64,000 nucleotides of DNA from an uncultured Hydrogenophaga sp. (GCF_958439165.1 NZ_OY288136.1:4591-68590), one strand, 5' to 3'; counted from the stretch's first letter, positions 23,169 through 32,056 are shown. A program made the numbers and translations. Notes: generated from the letters alone by a model not told the origin.

Positions 23169-23299
23169 ACGCGCGGTGGCCCCCAGGGGTCGCCTGTCTG
23201 TTGAACCGCCAGCCCGCCCGTGGGCTGACCCGCTCCCGAAACAGCCGATCCGACCCGTCGGGCCGGTGTCCGTCACGGAGCACTCACAGGAGCCCCGCC

Positions 23300-24487
23300 G
23301 TGGTGACCAACATCGCCTTTCTTCTGCAATCCATTGCCTGGCCGCTCGTGCTGCTGGCAGCCTGGTTCCTGGGTGAACTGGCGCATGAACGCTGGCGCAT
23401 TCCCCGCGTCAGCACCTACGTGGCGGTGGGTCTGCTGGGTGGTCTGGTGAACCTGCCGGGCCTGACCACCGACATCCAGGGCCTGCCGTTCCTGGCCAAC
23501 GTGGCGCTGTCGCTGGTGCTGTTCGAACTCGGTTACCGCATCAACCTGCGCTGGTTCCGTCACAACCCCTGGGTGCTCGCCCTGGGCGTGGTGGAGTCGG
23601 CCATCACCTTCGGTGCCATCTACGTCGTCACCGGTCTATTCGGCTTGCCGGAGGACCAGCGCCTGATCATCGCCGCGCTGTCGGTCTCGGCTTCGCCTGC
23701 CGGTGTGGTGCGGGTGGCCAACGAGCTGCGCAGTGCCGGCCAGGTGACCGAGCGGGTGCTGCACCTGTGCGCCATCAACTGCTTCATGGCGGTGGCCGCG
23801 CTGAAACTGGTCATCGGTTACTGGTACCTCAGCACCTCGGGCGATCTGGTGCTGGCCGCCTTCGGCAGCATCCATGTGTTGGTCACTTCGGTGGCGGTGG
23901 GGGGGCTGCTGGGCGTGGCCGTGCCATGGCTGCTGCGGCTGCGCAGCACGCCCGAGCGCGGGGTGACGGTGGTGTTCGCGCTGTCGGTGCTGCTGCTCAC
24001 CACGGCCGCCTTCGGTTTCCGCCTCTCGCCGCTGCTGGCGGCCCTGAGCTTCGGCATCGTGGCGCGCGAGCGCCGGGTGCACCTGACCAATGCGCAGCGC
24101 GACTTCGGCACCGCCGGCGATCTGCTCTCGGTGTTCCTGTTCGTCTACATCGCCTCGCTGCTGGAATGGGCCACGGTGGGCACCGGCCTGCTGCTCGGTC
24201 TGGTGCTGATCGGGGTGCGCGGCGCCTCCAAGGCGGTGTGCAACGTCGCGGTGGCGCGCCTCTCGGGCATCACCGAGCGCAAGGGCCTGCTGACCGGGCT
24301 GGCGCTCACGCCCATGTCGGCCTTTGCCATCCTGCTGCTGGACCAGTCGCGGCTGTACGGTTTCGAGCCGGCGGTGCAGGTGCTGGCGGCCATCGCCGCC
24401 ATGATGCTGCTGCAGGAGCTGCTGGGCCCGATCGTGACCCAGCGTGCCCTGATGGCGGCTCAGGAAACCCACGTGACCAAGGAGTGA
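23300..24487 (+). CDS. Monovalent cation:proton antiporter, CPA2/Kef-type membrane domain
   Basis: A 395-residue integral membrane protein with about twelve hydrophobic segments and no cytosolic TrkA domains. The opening WFLGELAHERWRIPRVSTYVAVGLLGG and the LSLVLFELGYRINLRW segment fit the Na+/H+ exchanger (PF00999) fold. The discontinuous helix near SVSASPAGVVRVANEL lacks the classical paired Asp, so transport specificity is unclear. I choose GTG 23300 because AGGAG (23288-23292) lies 7 bases upstream; the ATG-like extension to 23201 has an Arg/Ser-rich tail not expected in a membrane protein. The next gene starts 3 bases after the stop. Confidence 0.83.
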   Translation: MVTNIAFLLQSIAWPLVLLAAWFLGELAHERWRIPRVSTYVAVGLLGGLVNLPGLTTDIQGLPFLANVALSLVLFELGYRINLRWFRHNPWVLALGVVESAITFGAIYVVTGLFGLPEDQRLIIAALSVSASPAGVVRVANELRSAGQVTERVLHLCAINCFMAVAALKLVIGYWYLSTSGDLVLAAFGSIHVLVTSVAVGGLLGVAVPWLLRLRSTPERGVTVVFALSVLLLTTAAFGFRLSPLLAALSFGIVARERRVHLTNAQRDFGTAGDLLSVFLFVYIASLLEWATVGTGLLLGLVLIGVRGASKAVCNVAVARLSGITERKGLLTGLALTPMSAFAILLLDQSRLYGFEPAVQVLAAIAAMMLLQELLGPIVTQRALMAAQETHVTKE

Positions 24488-24490
24488 CGC

Positions 24491-25624
24491 ATGCCGCTGG
24501 AAACCTTCAAGGCCTCCGATTCGCTGACCCTGGGTGTGGAGCTGGAACTGCAGCTGGTCAACAGCTACGACTACGATCTCTCCAGCAGCGCCAACGATCT
24601 GCTCGAGCTGCTGCGGCGCAAGCCCTTCCCCGGTGTCGTCACGCCGGAAATGACCCAAAGCATGATCGAGATCGCCACCGACGTGCAGCGCGAGCACGGG
24701 CCGCTGCTGGCTCAGTTGCAGGCCATCCGCGACACCCTGGTGCAGGCCGGTGACCGGCTCAACATCGAACTGGCCGGCGGCGGCACCCACCCGTTCCAGC
24801 GCTGGTTCGAGCAGCGCATCTTCTCCAAACCGCGCTTTCAGGAGCTCTCGGGCCTGTACGGGTACCTGGCCAAGCAGTTCACCGTGTTCGGCCAGCATGT
24901 GCATGTGGGCTGCAGTTCGCCGGACGAGGCGCTGTTCCTGCTGCACTCGCTCAACCGCTATGTGCCGCACTTCATCGCCCTGTCGGCCTCGTCGCCGTTC
25001 TCGCAGGGGGTGGACACGCTGTTCGACTCGGCCCGCCTGAATTCGGTGTTTGCCTTCCCGCTCTCGGGCCGCGCGCCCTTCGTGCTGAAGTGGGACGAGT
25101 TCGCCAACGTCTACTTCACCAAGATGGAGAGCACCGGGGTGGTGAAGTCCATGAAGGACTTCTACTGGGACATCCGGCCCAAGCCGGAGTACGGCACCAT
25201 CGAACTGCGGGTGTGCGACACGCCGCTCACGGTGGAGCGCGCCGCGGCGCTGGCCTGCTACCTGCAGGCCCTGTGCCGCCACCTGCTGGAGCGCAACGAA
25301 CCGCCGCCGGAAGAGGACGACTACCTGGTCTACACCTACAACCGCTTTCAGGCCTGCCGCTTCGGCCTGGACGGCATGATGGTCAACCCCAAGACGCGCG
25401 AGCAGATCAGCATCCGTGAAGACGTGCTGGCCACGCTGCGCAAGATCGCGCCGCATGCACAGAGCCTGGGTTCGATGGCGGCCATCGACGAGATCGAGCG
25501 CACGGCCGCGCGGGCCGGCAACCACGCCAGCTTCCTGCGCCAGCGTTACCAGGAGAGCGGCAGCGTGCAGTCGGTGGTGCGTTCGGCGGTGGAGGCACTG
25601 CGGCACGGGGCTGGTCTGCCGTGA
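24491..25624 (+). CDS. ybdK: YbdK-type glutamate-cysteine ligase / carboxylate-amine ligase
   Basis: A 377-residue ATP-dependent carboxylate-amine ligase of the GCS2 family, proposed to form gamma-glutamyl peptides weakly. Landmarks are LTLGVELELQLV at the N-terminus, AGGGTHPFQRWFEQRI, and FGQHVHVGCSSPDEAL near residue 135. The block YWDIRPKPEYGTIELRVCDTPLTV near 220 is also strongly conserved in this family. It sits 3 bases after the antiporter, so the two are probably co-translated. An operonic pairing of a Kef-type antiporter with a glutathione-like ligase is notable, because Kef systems are controlled by glutathione adducts; that link is inference. Confidence 0.88.
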   Translation: MPLETFKASDSLTLGVELELQLVNSYDYDLSSSANDLLELLRRKPFPGVVTPEMTQSMIEIATDVQREHGPLLAQLQAIRDTLVQAGDRLNIELAGGGTHPFQRWFEQRIFSKPRFQELSGLYGYLAKQFTVFGQHVHVGCSSPDEALFLLHSLNRYVPHFIALSASSPFSQGVDTLFDSARLNSVFAFPLSGRAPFVLKWDEFANVYFTKMESTGVVKSMKDFYWDIRPKPEYGTIELRVCDTPLTVERAAALACYLQALCRHLLERNEPPPEEDDYLVYTYNRFQACRFGLDGMMVNPKTREQISIREDVLATLRKIAPHAQSLGSMAAIDEIERTAARAGNHASFLRQRYQESGSVQSVVRSAVEALRHGAGLP

Positions 25625-25712
25625 CGCTTGTCACGCCGGGTCTGTAGGCGGATCGGAAGGGTTGTCAGGCAACTTCCTACAAGGTGAATGGCAAGGCACC
25701 GACTTAACCGTT

Positions 25713-25740
25713 TGAAACAGCATCGATACAGTTTGTTTCA
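25713..25740. promoter_or_regulatory. Inverted repeat upstream of a small unknown gene
   Basis: TGAAACA (25713-25719) and TGTTTCA (25734-25740) are perfect inverted repeats with centres 21 bases apart, two helical turns. It lies 45 bases upstream of the ATG at 25785 and could be an operator. Confidence 0.4.
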
Positions 25741-25784
25741 TCGACAACGGACTTGTCACCATGCCAGACACACAGGAAAGCACC

Positions 25785-26042
25785 ATGAAATCCACCGCCA
25801 CCCGCCTCAACCCGTTCGTGCTGATGCTCGACCCGGAAACCGTCATCAGCGCCATGGAAGCCAGCGTCGACCTGCGCCGCCTGCGTGGCCGGGTGTGCCG
25901 CCCGCTGGACAAGCCCCTGATCCCCAAGCTGTTCGACACCGCCCGCGACTTCGACGCACAGATCGACAGCGAAGCCTTCATGGACAGCGGCATCGAGCTC
26001 TACGCCGACGCCCAGCCCGCCGTCCAGCAGCGCATGCACTGA
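25785..26042 (+). CDS. Small conserved-looking protein of unknown function
   Basis: An 85-residue soluble protein. ATG 25785 has AGGAAAG at good spacing; an in-frame ATG at 25761 has none. It has no signal peptide, membrane segment or known motif. The centre reads DLRRLRGRVCRPLDKPLIPK with a single Cys, and the C-terminus is acidic (FDAQIDSEAFMDSGIELYAD). Similar small proteins occur in Burkholderiales genomes by my recollection, but I know of no function. It is preceded by a 160-base gap holding an inverted repeat and is convergent with an ABC-2 permease gene. Confidence 0.65.
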   Translation: MKSTATRLNPFVLMLDPETVISAMEASVDLRRLRGRVCRPLDKPLIPKLFDTARDFDAQIDSEAFMDSGIELYADAQPAVQQRMH

Positions 26043-26052
26043 CCCGCGCGGG

Positions 26053-26901
26053 TCAGCGGGCGAAGCGTCTGCGGGTCAGCGCCAGCGCGATCCAGAAGGC
26101 GGTCACTGCGTAGGCCACCAGCACCGCGAGGTGCCACCAGGGGTTCTCGGGCCACTGGTCCATGAACAGGGGCCGCACCAGATCCACCGCATGAGACAGG
26201 GGCAGCCACTGGGCCAGCCACTGCACCAGGGCCGGCAGCTGTTCACGCGGAAAGAACACCCCCGAGAGGAACATCATCGGGGTCAGGAACAGCGTGAAGT
26301 AGTAGGTGAAGAAGTCATAGCCCTTGGCCAGCGCGTTGAACACCAGGGCAATGCACGAGAAGGTGATGCCCACCAGCCACAGCACCGGCCACGCCAGCAG
26401 CAGCAGCGGCGAGTGCGAAATGCCCAGGGCCAGCATGACGCCCAGGATGGCAGTCACGGTGAACAGCGACTTGAAGGATGCCCACAGCATCTCGGCCAGC
26501 ACCACATCGTCCAGCGCCACCGGCGCATTCATGATGCCGTCCCAGGTCTTCTGCACGTGCATGCGCGAGAAGGCCGAGTACAGCGCCTCGAAGGTGGCGG
26601 CGTTCATGGCGCTCATGCAGATGCTGCCGCTGGCCAGGAACAAGATGTACGGAACGGCCAGCTGCCCCTCGGGTGTCATCACCTGCACCTCGCCGACCAG
26701 GGCGCCCATGCCGTAACCGAAGGCCACCAGCCACATCAGCGGTTCGGCAATGTTGCCCACCAGGCTGGGCACGGCCAGCTTGCGCCATACCAGCAGGTTG
26801 CGCAGGAACACCGGCCACCAGCGCATCGACAGGCGGGGGCGCGACCAATGGGATGGCGTGGTGGTCGAGGACGGGGTGTCGGGGGTGGATGCGGTGCTCA
26901 T
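26053..26901 (-). CDS. ABC-2 type transporter permease (NodJ-like)
   Basis: A 282-residue permease of the ABC-2 export type with six hydrophobic segments. The family pattern is clear: RNLLVWRKLAVPSLVGNIAEPLMWLVAFGYGMG, then FEALYSAFSRMHVQKTWDGIMNAPV, and TLFLTPMMFLSGVFFPREQLP near the C-terminus. NodJ/NodI exporters move lipo-oligosaccharides in rhizobia, but related pairs in Burkholderiales have other, mostly unknown, cargo. The ATG overlaps the stop of the ATPase gene (ATGA at 26898-26901), so the pair is translationally coupled. Confidence 0.9.
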   Translation of the reverse strand: MSTASTPDTPSSTTTPSHWSRPRLSMRWWPVFLRNLLVWRKLAVPSLVGNIAEPLMWLVAFGYGMGALVGEVQVMTPEGQLAVPYILFLASGSICMSAMNAATFEALYSAFSRMHVQKTWDGIMNAPVALDDVVLAEMLWASFKSLFTVTAILGVMLALGISHSPLLLLAWPVLWLVGITFSCIALVFNALAKGYDFFTYYFTLFLTPMMFLSGVFFPREQLPALVQWLAQWLPLSHAVDLVRPLFMDQWPENPWWHLAVLVAYAVTAFWIALALTRRRFAR

Positions 26902-27833
26902 GCGTCTTCCCGGATCTGGCGTCCGGTGAGTTTCAGGAAAAGGTCTTCCAGGTTGGCCGGGCGGTGCAGGGTGCGCAGGGCCGGGTGGGCGCCCAGGGCC
27001 TGCAGCAGCGGGCCGGCCTGCTGGGTGTAGAAGAACACGGTCTCGCCGCTCACCTCCACCCGCGCGGCCAGAGCGTGAAGCGGGGCATGCGCCTCGGCGC
27101 GGGCCAGGTCGAGGGCGCCGGGGCCGTAGACCTCGACCACATCGGGCTCCAGGTGCTGCGCGATCAGGTCGCGCGGCCGGCCTTCGGCGATCTTGCGGCC
27201 GTGGTCCAGCACCAGCAGGCGCGAACACAGTCGCTCGGCCTCGTCCATGAAGTGGGTGGTCAGCAGGATGCTCTTGCCCTGCTGCAGCAGCAGCTGCAGC
27301 CGCTCCCACATGAGGTGGCGGGCCTGCGGGTCCAGGCCGGTGGTGGGCTCGTCCAGCATGAGCAGCTGCGGGTCGTTGACCAGCGCCCGTGCCAGCGACA
27401 GGCGCCGCTTCATGCCGCCGGAGAGCTCGCCCGGCTTGGCGTCGGCCTTGTGCGACAGCGCGGCGAATTCCAGCAGTTTCGGCACCCGGGGACGGATGTC
27501 GCGGTCCTTCAGGCCGAAGTAGCGGCCGTACACCAGCAGGTTCTCGGCACAGCTGAAGTCGGGGTCCAGCGTGTCCATCTGGCTGACCACGCCCAGCCGG
27601 GCCTTGATGGCCAGCGCGTCGCGCGGCATGTCCATGCCAAAGGCGTCGATGCGCCCGCCGTCGGGGGCGGTCTGGCCCAGGCACATGCGGATGGTGGTGG
27701 TCTTGCCGGCACCGTTGGGGCCGATCACGCCCAGACATTCGCCGGGCTGGATGTCGAAACTCAGGTCATTGACCACCGTGGCATCGCCGTAGCGCTTGAC
27801 CAGGTGCTGGACCGAAAACAGGGGTTGAAGCAT
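26898..27833 (-). CDS. ABC transporter ATP-binding protein (NodI/DrrA-like)
   Basis: A 311-residue ATPase partner of the ABC-2 permease. Motifs: Walker A GPNGAGKTTT, signature LSGGMKRRLSLARAL, Walker B LLMLDEPTTGLDPQARH and switch LLTTHFMDEAERL. The C-terminal extension with VEVYGPGALDLARAE and LEDLFLKLTGRQIRED is characteristic of the NodI/DrrA drug/lipid exporter group. I set the start at MLQPLFSVQHLVKRYG (27833); the extension to 27854 adds seven residues. It is divergent from psd, with 48 bases between starts. Confidence 0.92.
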   Translation of the reverse strand: MLQPLFSVQHLVKRYGDATVVNDLSFDIQPGECLGVIGPNGAGKTTTIRMCLGQTAPDGGRIDAFGMDMPRDALAIKARLGVVSQMDTLDPDFSCAENLLVYGRYFGLKDRDIRPRVPKLLEFAALSHKADAKPGELSGGMKRRLSLARALVNDPQLLMLDEPTTGLDPQARHLMWERLQLLLQQGKSILLTTHFMDEAERLCSRLLVLDHGRKIAEGRPRDLIAQHLEPDVVEVYGPGALDLARAEAHAPLHALAARVEVSGETVFFYTQQAGPLLQALGAHPALRTLHRPANLEDLFLKLTGRQIREDA

Positions 27834-27881
27834 CCGTGGATTGTGCCCCGCCACCCTGCCCGGTACGGGGTGCCACCTACA

Positions 27882-28748
27882 ATGCGCCCCGTGTCCACAC
27901 CCCTATCCGTCACCCTGCAGCACTGGCTGCCCCAGCGCGCCCTGACCGAACTGGCCGGGCGCATCGCCCGCGCCCAGGGCGGCGCCATCACCCACGCCAT
28001 GATCCGCCGCTTCGTCCGGCGTTACGGCGTCAACATGGACGAAGCCGCGAATCCGGACATCACGTCCTACGCCAGCTTCAACGACTTCTTCACCCGCGAG
28101 CTCAAGCCCGGCGCCCGGCCCTTGGCAGACTCGGGCTTCGTCTGCCCGGTGGACGGCGCCATTAGCCAGTTCGGGCCGATCTCGGGCGACCAGATCTTCC
28201 AGGCCAAGGGTCATCTCTACAGCACCCGCGCCCTGGTGGGTGGCGACGCCGAGCTGGCCGCGCCGTTCGACAACGGTTCATTCGCCACCATCTACCTCAG
28301 CCCGCGCGACTACCACCGCATCCACATGCCGGTGGCTGGCCGGCTGCGCCGCATGATCCATGTGCCAGGCGACCTGTATTCGGTCAACCCGGCCACGGCG
28401 CGCGGCGTGCCCGGCCTGTTCGCCCGCAACGAACGGGTGGTGTGCGTGTTCGACATGCCGCACCGCGGCGCCACCGTGCCCTTCGTGCTGGTGTTGGTGG
28501 GCGCCACCATCGTGGGCAGCATGGCCACCGCCTGGCACGGCGTCGTGAATCCGCCGCGTCCCGGTGCGGTCCGCGAATGGCGCTACGACGACCAGGACAT
28601 CCGCCTCGATCGGGGTGCCGAGATGGGACGCTTCCTGCTCGGCTCCACCGTGGTCATGCTCTGGCCGCACGATGTGATCGCCTTCAACCCGCACTGGGCC
28701 CCGGGCGCACCGGTGCGTCTGGGCGAGGCCATGGGCGAGGCCGGCTGA
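27882..28748 (+). CDS. psd: Phosphatidylserine decarboxylase proenzyme
   Basis: A 288-residue membrane-associated enzyme making phosphatidylethanolamine. It self-cleaves to form a pyruvoyl group; the LGST cleavage motif is present near the C-terminus (GRFLLGSTVVMLW), as are the catalytic PVDGAISQFG (Asp) and DYHRIHMPVAG (His) motifs. The length matches the E. coli-type enzyme. ATG 27882 is used; a GTG at 27891 is possible. No ribosome site is obvious. Confidence 0.95.
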   Translation: MRPVSTPLSVTLQHWLPQRALTELAGRIARAQGGAITHAMIRRFVRRYGVNMDEAANPDITSYASFNDFFTRELKPGARPLADSGFVCPVDGAISQFGPISGDQIFQAKGHLYSTRALVGGDAELAAPFDNGSFATIYLSPRDYHRIHMPVAGRLRRMIHVPGDLYSVNPATARGVPGLFARNERVVCVFDMPHRGATVPFVLVLVGATIVGSMATAWHGVVNPPRPGAVREWRYDDQDIRLDRGAEMGRFLLGSTVVMLWPHDVIAFNPHWAPGAPVRLGEAMGEAG

Positions 28749-28794
28749 TTCAGCCGGGCCCGCCGTTTCCAACACCCCTCCACAAGGACCCGCC

Positions 28795-29997
28795 ATGACC
28801 ACGCTCGGCACCCCGCTCTCACCCTCGGCCACCAAAGTCATGCTGCTCGGCTCGGGCGAGCTCGGCAAGGAAGTGCTGATCGCCCTGCAGCGCCTGGGTG
28901 TGGAGACGATTGCCGTCGACCGCTACGAGAATGCCCCCGGGCAGCAGGTGGCGCACCGGGCGCACACCATCGTCATGAGCGACCCGGCCCAGCTCAAGGC
29001 CCTCATCGAGGCCGAGCGCCCGCACCTGGTGGTGCCCGAGATCGAGGCGATTGCCACCCCGGCCCTGCAGGAGCTCGAGGCCGCCGGCACCGTCACCGTC
29101 ATTCCCACCGCCCGCGCCGCCCGCCTCACCATGGACCGCGAGGGCATCCGCCGCCTGGCCGCCGAGACCCTGGGCCTGCCCACCAGCCCCTACCAGTTCT
29201 GCGATTCGCTGGCCGAGCTGCAGGCCGCCATCGACCAGGGCATCGGCTACCCCTGCATCGTCAAGCCGGTCATGAGCAGTTCCGGCAAGGGCCAGAGCAA
29301 GATCGACGGCCCGGCCGATGTGCAGAAGGCCTGGGACTACGCCATGGCCGGCGGCCGAGTCAGCCATGGCCGCGTCATCGTGGAAGGCTTCATCGATTTC
29401 GACTACGAGATCACCCAGCTCACCGTGCGCGCCAAGGGTGCAGGCGGTGCCATCGAGACCCATTTCTGCGATCCCATCGGCCATGTGCAGGTGAGCGGCG
29501 ACTATGTCGAGAGCTGGCAGCCGCACCCCATGACGCCGGCCGCCCTTCAGAAGAGCCGCGACATTGCCCGCGCCGTGACCGAGAACCTGGGCGGGCAGGG
29601 CCTGTTCGGCGTGGAGCTGTTCGTCAAGGGTGACCAGGTGTGGTTCAGCGAGGTCAGCCCGCGCCCGCACGACACCGGCATGGTCACCCTGATCACCCAG
29701 TGGCAGAACGAATTCGAGCTGCATGCCCGCGCCATCCTGGGGCTGCCGGTGAACACCGCCCTCAAGAGTCCGGGCGCCAGTGCCGTGATCTACGGCGGCG
29801 TGGACGCCGCCGGCATTGCGTTCGACGGGGTGGACGAGGCCCTGCGTGAGCCCAACACCGATATCCGGTTGTTCGGCAAGCCCGAGAGCTTTACCAAGCG
29901 GCGCATGGGCGTGGCCTTGGCTTTCGACGCCGACGTCGAGCAGGCCCGTGTGGTGGCCAAGCGGGCGGCTGCCAAGGTCCGGCCCCGCCAGGCCTGA
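28795..29997 (+). CDS. purT: Formate-dependent phosphoribosylglycinamide formyltransferase PurT
   Basis: A 400-residue ATP-grasp enzyme performing step three of purine synthesis using formate instead of formyl-THF. Landmarks: KVMLLGSGELGKEVLIALQR at the N-terminus, IVMSDPAQL, CIVKPVMSSSGKGQS (ATP-grasp loop) and FSEVSPRPHDTGMVTL near the C-terminus. ACAAGGACCCGCC provides a ribosome site 6 bases before the ATG. It follows psd at 46 bases on the same strand. Confidence 0.96.
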   Translation: MTTLGTPLSPSATKVMLLGSGELGKEVLIALQRLGVETIAVDRYENAPGQQVAHRAHTIVMSDPAQLKALIEAERPHLVVPEIEAIATPALQELEAAGTVTVIPTARAARLTMDREGIRRLAAETLGLPTSPYQFCDSLAELQAAIDQGIGYPCIVKPVMSSSGKGQSKIDGPADVQKAWDYAMAGGRVSHGRVIVEGFIDFDYEITQLTVRAKGAGGAIETHFCDPIGHVQVSGDYVESWQPHPMTPAALQKSRDIARAVTENLGGQGLFGVELFVKGDQVWFSEVSPRPHDTGMVTLITQWQNEFELHARAILGLPVNTALKSPGASAVIYGGVDAAGIAFDGVDEALREPNTDIRLFGKPESFTKRRMGVALAFDADVEQARVVAKRAAAKVRPRQA

Positions 29998-30019
29998 ACC
30001 GGGCTCGACACATTTTTTT

Positions 30020-30052
30020 GCATCCGGAGCGCATCCGGGTGCATCCATCCGG
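30020..30052 (+). repeat. Phased direct repeats GCATCCGG upstream of the DUF3455 gene
   Basis: GCATCCGG at 30020-30027 and 30031-30038 plus a split copy (GCATCC-ATCCGG) at 30041-30052 start 11 and 10 bases apart, one helical turn each. They lie about 90 bases upstream of the start at 30136. They could be stacked binding sites or chance repetition in GC-rich DNA. Confidence 0.4.
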
Positions 30053-30135
30053 GCTCCTGGCGGGTAGTGGAGGTAGTGGCGTCGCTGGATGCCGCTGCTT
30101 TCACCACCCGAACCATCCTATTCAGGAGTCACACG

Positions 30136-30678
30136 ATGTTCATCAAGTCCGCTCTGGCTGCAGCCGCCGCCCTCACCCTGGTCGCCTGCGCTTCCACCGC
30201 CCCCGCACCGATGTTCTCGCAGGCCAGCCTGCCCGACGCCGTGAAGGTGCCGGCCGGCCACAAGGTCGTCCTGGAAACCGTGGGCGTGGGCCAGATCACC
30301 TATGAGTGCCGCGACAAGAAGGACGCCGCCGGCCAGACCGAGTGGGTGTTCGTCGGCCCCGACGCCAAGCTGCTGGACCGCAACGGCAAGCAGGTCGGCA
30401 AGTACTACGGCCCGCCCGCCACCTGGGAAGCCAACGACGGCTCCAAGGTGACCGGCGCCCAGCTGGCCATCGCCCCGGGCGGCGCCGGCAACATCCCGCT
30501 GCAGCTGGTCAAGGCCAACCCGGCCACCGGCATGGGCGCCATGACCGGCATCAGCTACATCCAGCGCGTGGCCACCGCCGGCGGCGTGGCTCCGGCTGCC
30601 CCCTGCACCATGGCCACCAAAGGCCAGAAGCAGATCGTGCAGTACAAGTCCGACTACATCTTCTACAAGGCCATGTGA
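30136..30678 (+). CDS. DUF3455-type lipoprotein
   Basis: A 180-residue protein with a lipoprotein signal peptide (FIKSALAAAAALTLVACAS, lipobox LVAC at about residues 15-18). The body matches the DUF3455 family as I recall it: VPAGHKVVLETVGVGQITYEC, then EWVFVGPDAKLLDRNGK and YYGPPATWEANDGSKVTG, and a C-terminal YKSDYIFYKAM. Its function is unknown. AGGAG sits 7 bases before ATG 30136. The gene precedes an ECF sigma/anti-sigma pair on the same strand and may be a target or partner of it. Confidence 0.83.
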   Translation: MFIKSALAAAAALTLVACASTAPAPMFSQASLPDAVKVPAGHKVVLETVGVGQITYECRDKKDAAGQTEWVFVGPDAKLLDRNGKQVGKYYGPPATWEANDGSKVTGAQLAIAPGGAGNIPLQLVKANPATGMGAMTGISYIQRVATAGGVAPAAPCTMATKGQKQIVQYKSDYIFYKAM

Positions 30679-30696
30679 TGGCCCGGGGCGGTCACC

Positions 30697-31323
30697 ATGG
30701 GCTCGGGTAACATGGGCGCCGCCGGGATACTGCCCGGCGTGTTGATCCCACGTTCCGTGACCACCCGACCGCCCCAGTCCTACGACCACAACGCCGACCT
30801 GGCCGCCTGCGCACGCGGCGACCAGGCCGCGCTGAAGCGGCTCTACCAGCAGGAGAGCCGCTTCCTGCTGGGGGTGGCGCTGCGCATCGTGCGCGACCGT
30901 GCCCTGGCCGAAGACGTGCTGCACGACGCTTTCGTGTCCATCTGGACCAAAGCCGGCAGCTTCGACCCCGCCCGTGGCGAGGGACGTGGCTGGATGTGCA
31001 GCATCGTGCGCCATGGCGCCCTGGACCTGATGCGTTCGCGCCAGCGCCATGTGGACGTCGACGAAGACACCCTCGAACACCTGCAGGACGCCGACATCGG
31101 CACTGCCCCCGACATGACGGACGCCTTTGCCCTGCGCTCCACGCTGGGCCGCCTGGACGATTGCCTGGCCCGCCTCGACGTGGCCAAGCGCAACTGCGTG
31201 CTGTTCGCCTACCTCGACGGTTGCACCCATGTCGAGATCGCCGAACGCCTGCAGGCCCCGCTGGGCTCGGTGAAGGCCTGGATCCGCCGTGGCGTCGCAT
31301 CGCTCAAGGAGTGTCTGGCATGA
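30697..31323 (+). CDS. ECF-type RNA polymerase sigma factor (SigK/RskA-linked group)
   Basis: About 208 residues. Region 2 is visible (ALKRLYQQESRFLLGVALRIVRDRALAEDVLHDAFVSIW) and region 4 (RNCVLFAYLDGCTHVEIAERLQAPLGSVKAWIRRGVASLKECL). Pairing with an RskA-type anti-sigma factor directly downstream marks the SigK-like group. The start is uncertain: ATG at 30697 or 30712, or GTG near 30757, none with a strong ribosome site. The stop overlaps the anti-sigma start (ATGA). The inducing signal is not deducible. Confidence 0.9.
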   Translation: MGSGNMGAAGILPGVLIPRSVTTRPPQSYDHNADLAACARGDQAALKRLYQQESRFLLGVALRIVRDRALAEDVLHDAFVSIWTKAGSFDPARGEGRGWMCSIVRHGALDLMRSRQRHVDVDEDTLEHLQDADIGTAPDMTDAFALRSTLGRLDDCLARLDVAKRNCVLFAYLDGCTHVEIAERLQAPLGSVKAWIRRGVASLKECLA

Positions 31324-32030
31324 CACCCGAACAACTGCAGCAGCTCGCTGCCGACTATGTGCTGGGCACGCTGGATGCCAGCCGCCGGGCCGACGTGCAG
31401 CAGCGCCTGCCCCACGACCCTGATCTGCGCGAGGCCGTGCAGTTCTGGGAGGACCGCCTGCAGCCGCTGACCGACCTGGTCGAGCCGGTGCAGCCATCGT
31501 CGCCGCTGTGGTCTCGCATCGAAGCCAGCGTGGCGCCGCGCCGTGCGCCGGTTGCTGCACCGAAGGCCGCCACGGGCTGGCGTGCGCTGTGGAACAACCT
31601 CGCGCTGTGGCGCGGTGTGGCCGCGGCCGGCGTGGCCGCTGCGGCCTTCCTGGCCGCCGTGCCGATGAACACCGGCGCACCGCGGGCCCAGTATCTGGTG
31701 GTGCTGGTGGCCCCCAACAACACCGCCCCGGGCTGGGTGGTGCAGACCAGCACCGGCCAGCGCACCCTGCGTCTGCAGCCGCTGGCCAGCACCGATGTTC
31801 CCGAGCAGCGTTCGTTGCAGTTCTGGACCAAGGCCGACGGCTGGAATGCCCCGCTGTCGCTCGGCCTGGTGCAGCCGGGTCAGCCGCTGGAAGTCCCGCT
31901 GGACCAGCTGCCGCCGCTGCAGCCCAACCAGCTGTTCGAGATCACGCTGGAGCCGTACAACGGCTCGCCCACCGGCAAGCCCACCGGGCCCATCCTCTAC
32001 ATCGGGCGCTCGGTCAAGCTCAACACCTGA
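31320..32030 (+). CDS. RskA-type membrane anti-sigma factor
   Basis: A 236-residue single-pass protein. The N-terminal cytosolic part (QLAADYVLGTLDASRRADVQQ) is the typical anti-sigma segment that binds ECF sigma factors. One membrane helix lies at about residues 101-118 (GVAAAGVAAAAFLAAVP). The periplasmic C-terminal domain (residues 125-236, APRAQYLVVLVAP...GPILYIGRSVKLNT) matches the RskA/anti-sigma-K domain. It overlaps the sigma gene by four bases, ensuring balanced synthesis. It is convergent with the next gene. Confidence 0.9.
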   Translation: MTPEQLQQLAADYVLGTLDASRRADVQQRLPHDPDLREAVQFWEDRLQPLTDLVEPVQPSSPLWSRIEASVAPRRAPVAAPKAATGWRALWNNLALWRGVAAAGVAAAAFLAAVPMNTGAPRAQYLVVLVAPNNTAPGWVVQTSTGQRTLRLQPLASTDVPEQRSLQFWTKADGWNAPLSLGLVQPGQPLEVPLDQLPPLQPNQLFEITLEPYNGSPTGKPTGPILYIGRSVKLNT

Positions 32031-32056
32031 GCCTGCATGGACGGGCCTGAATCGCT

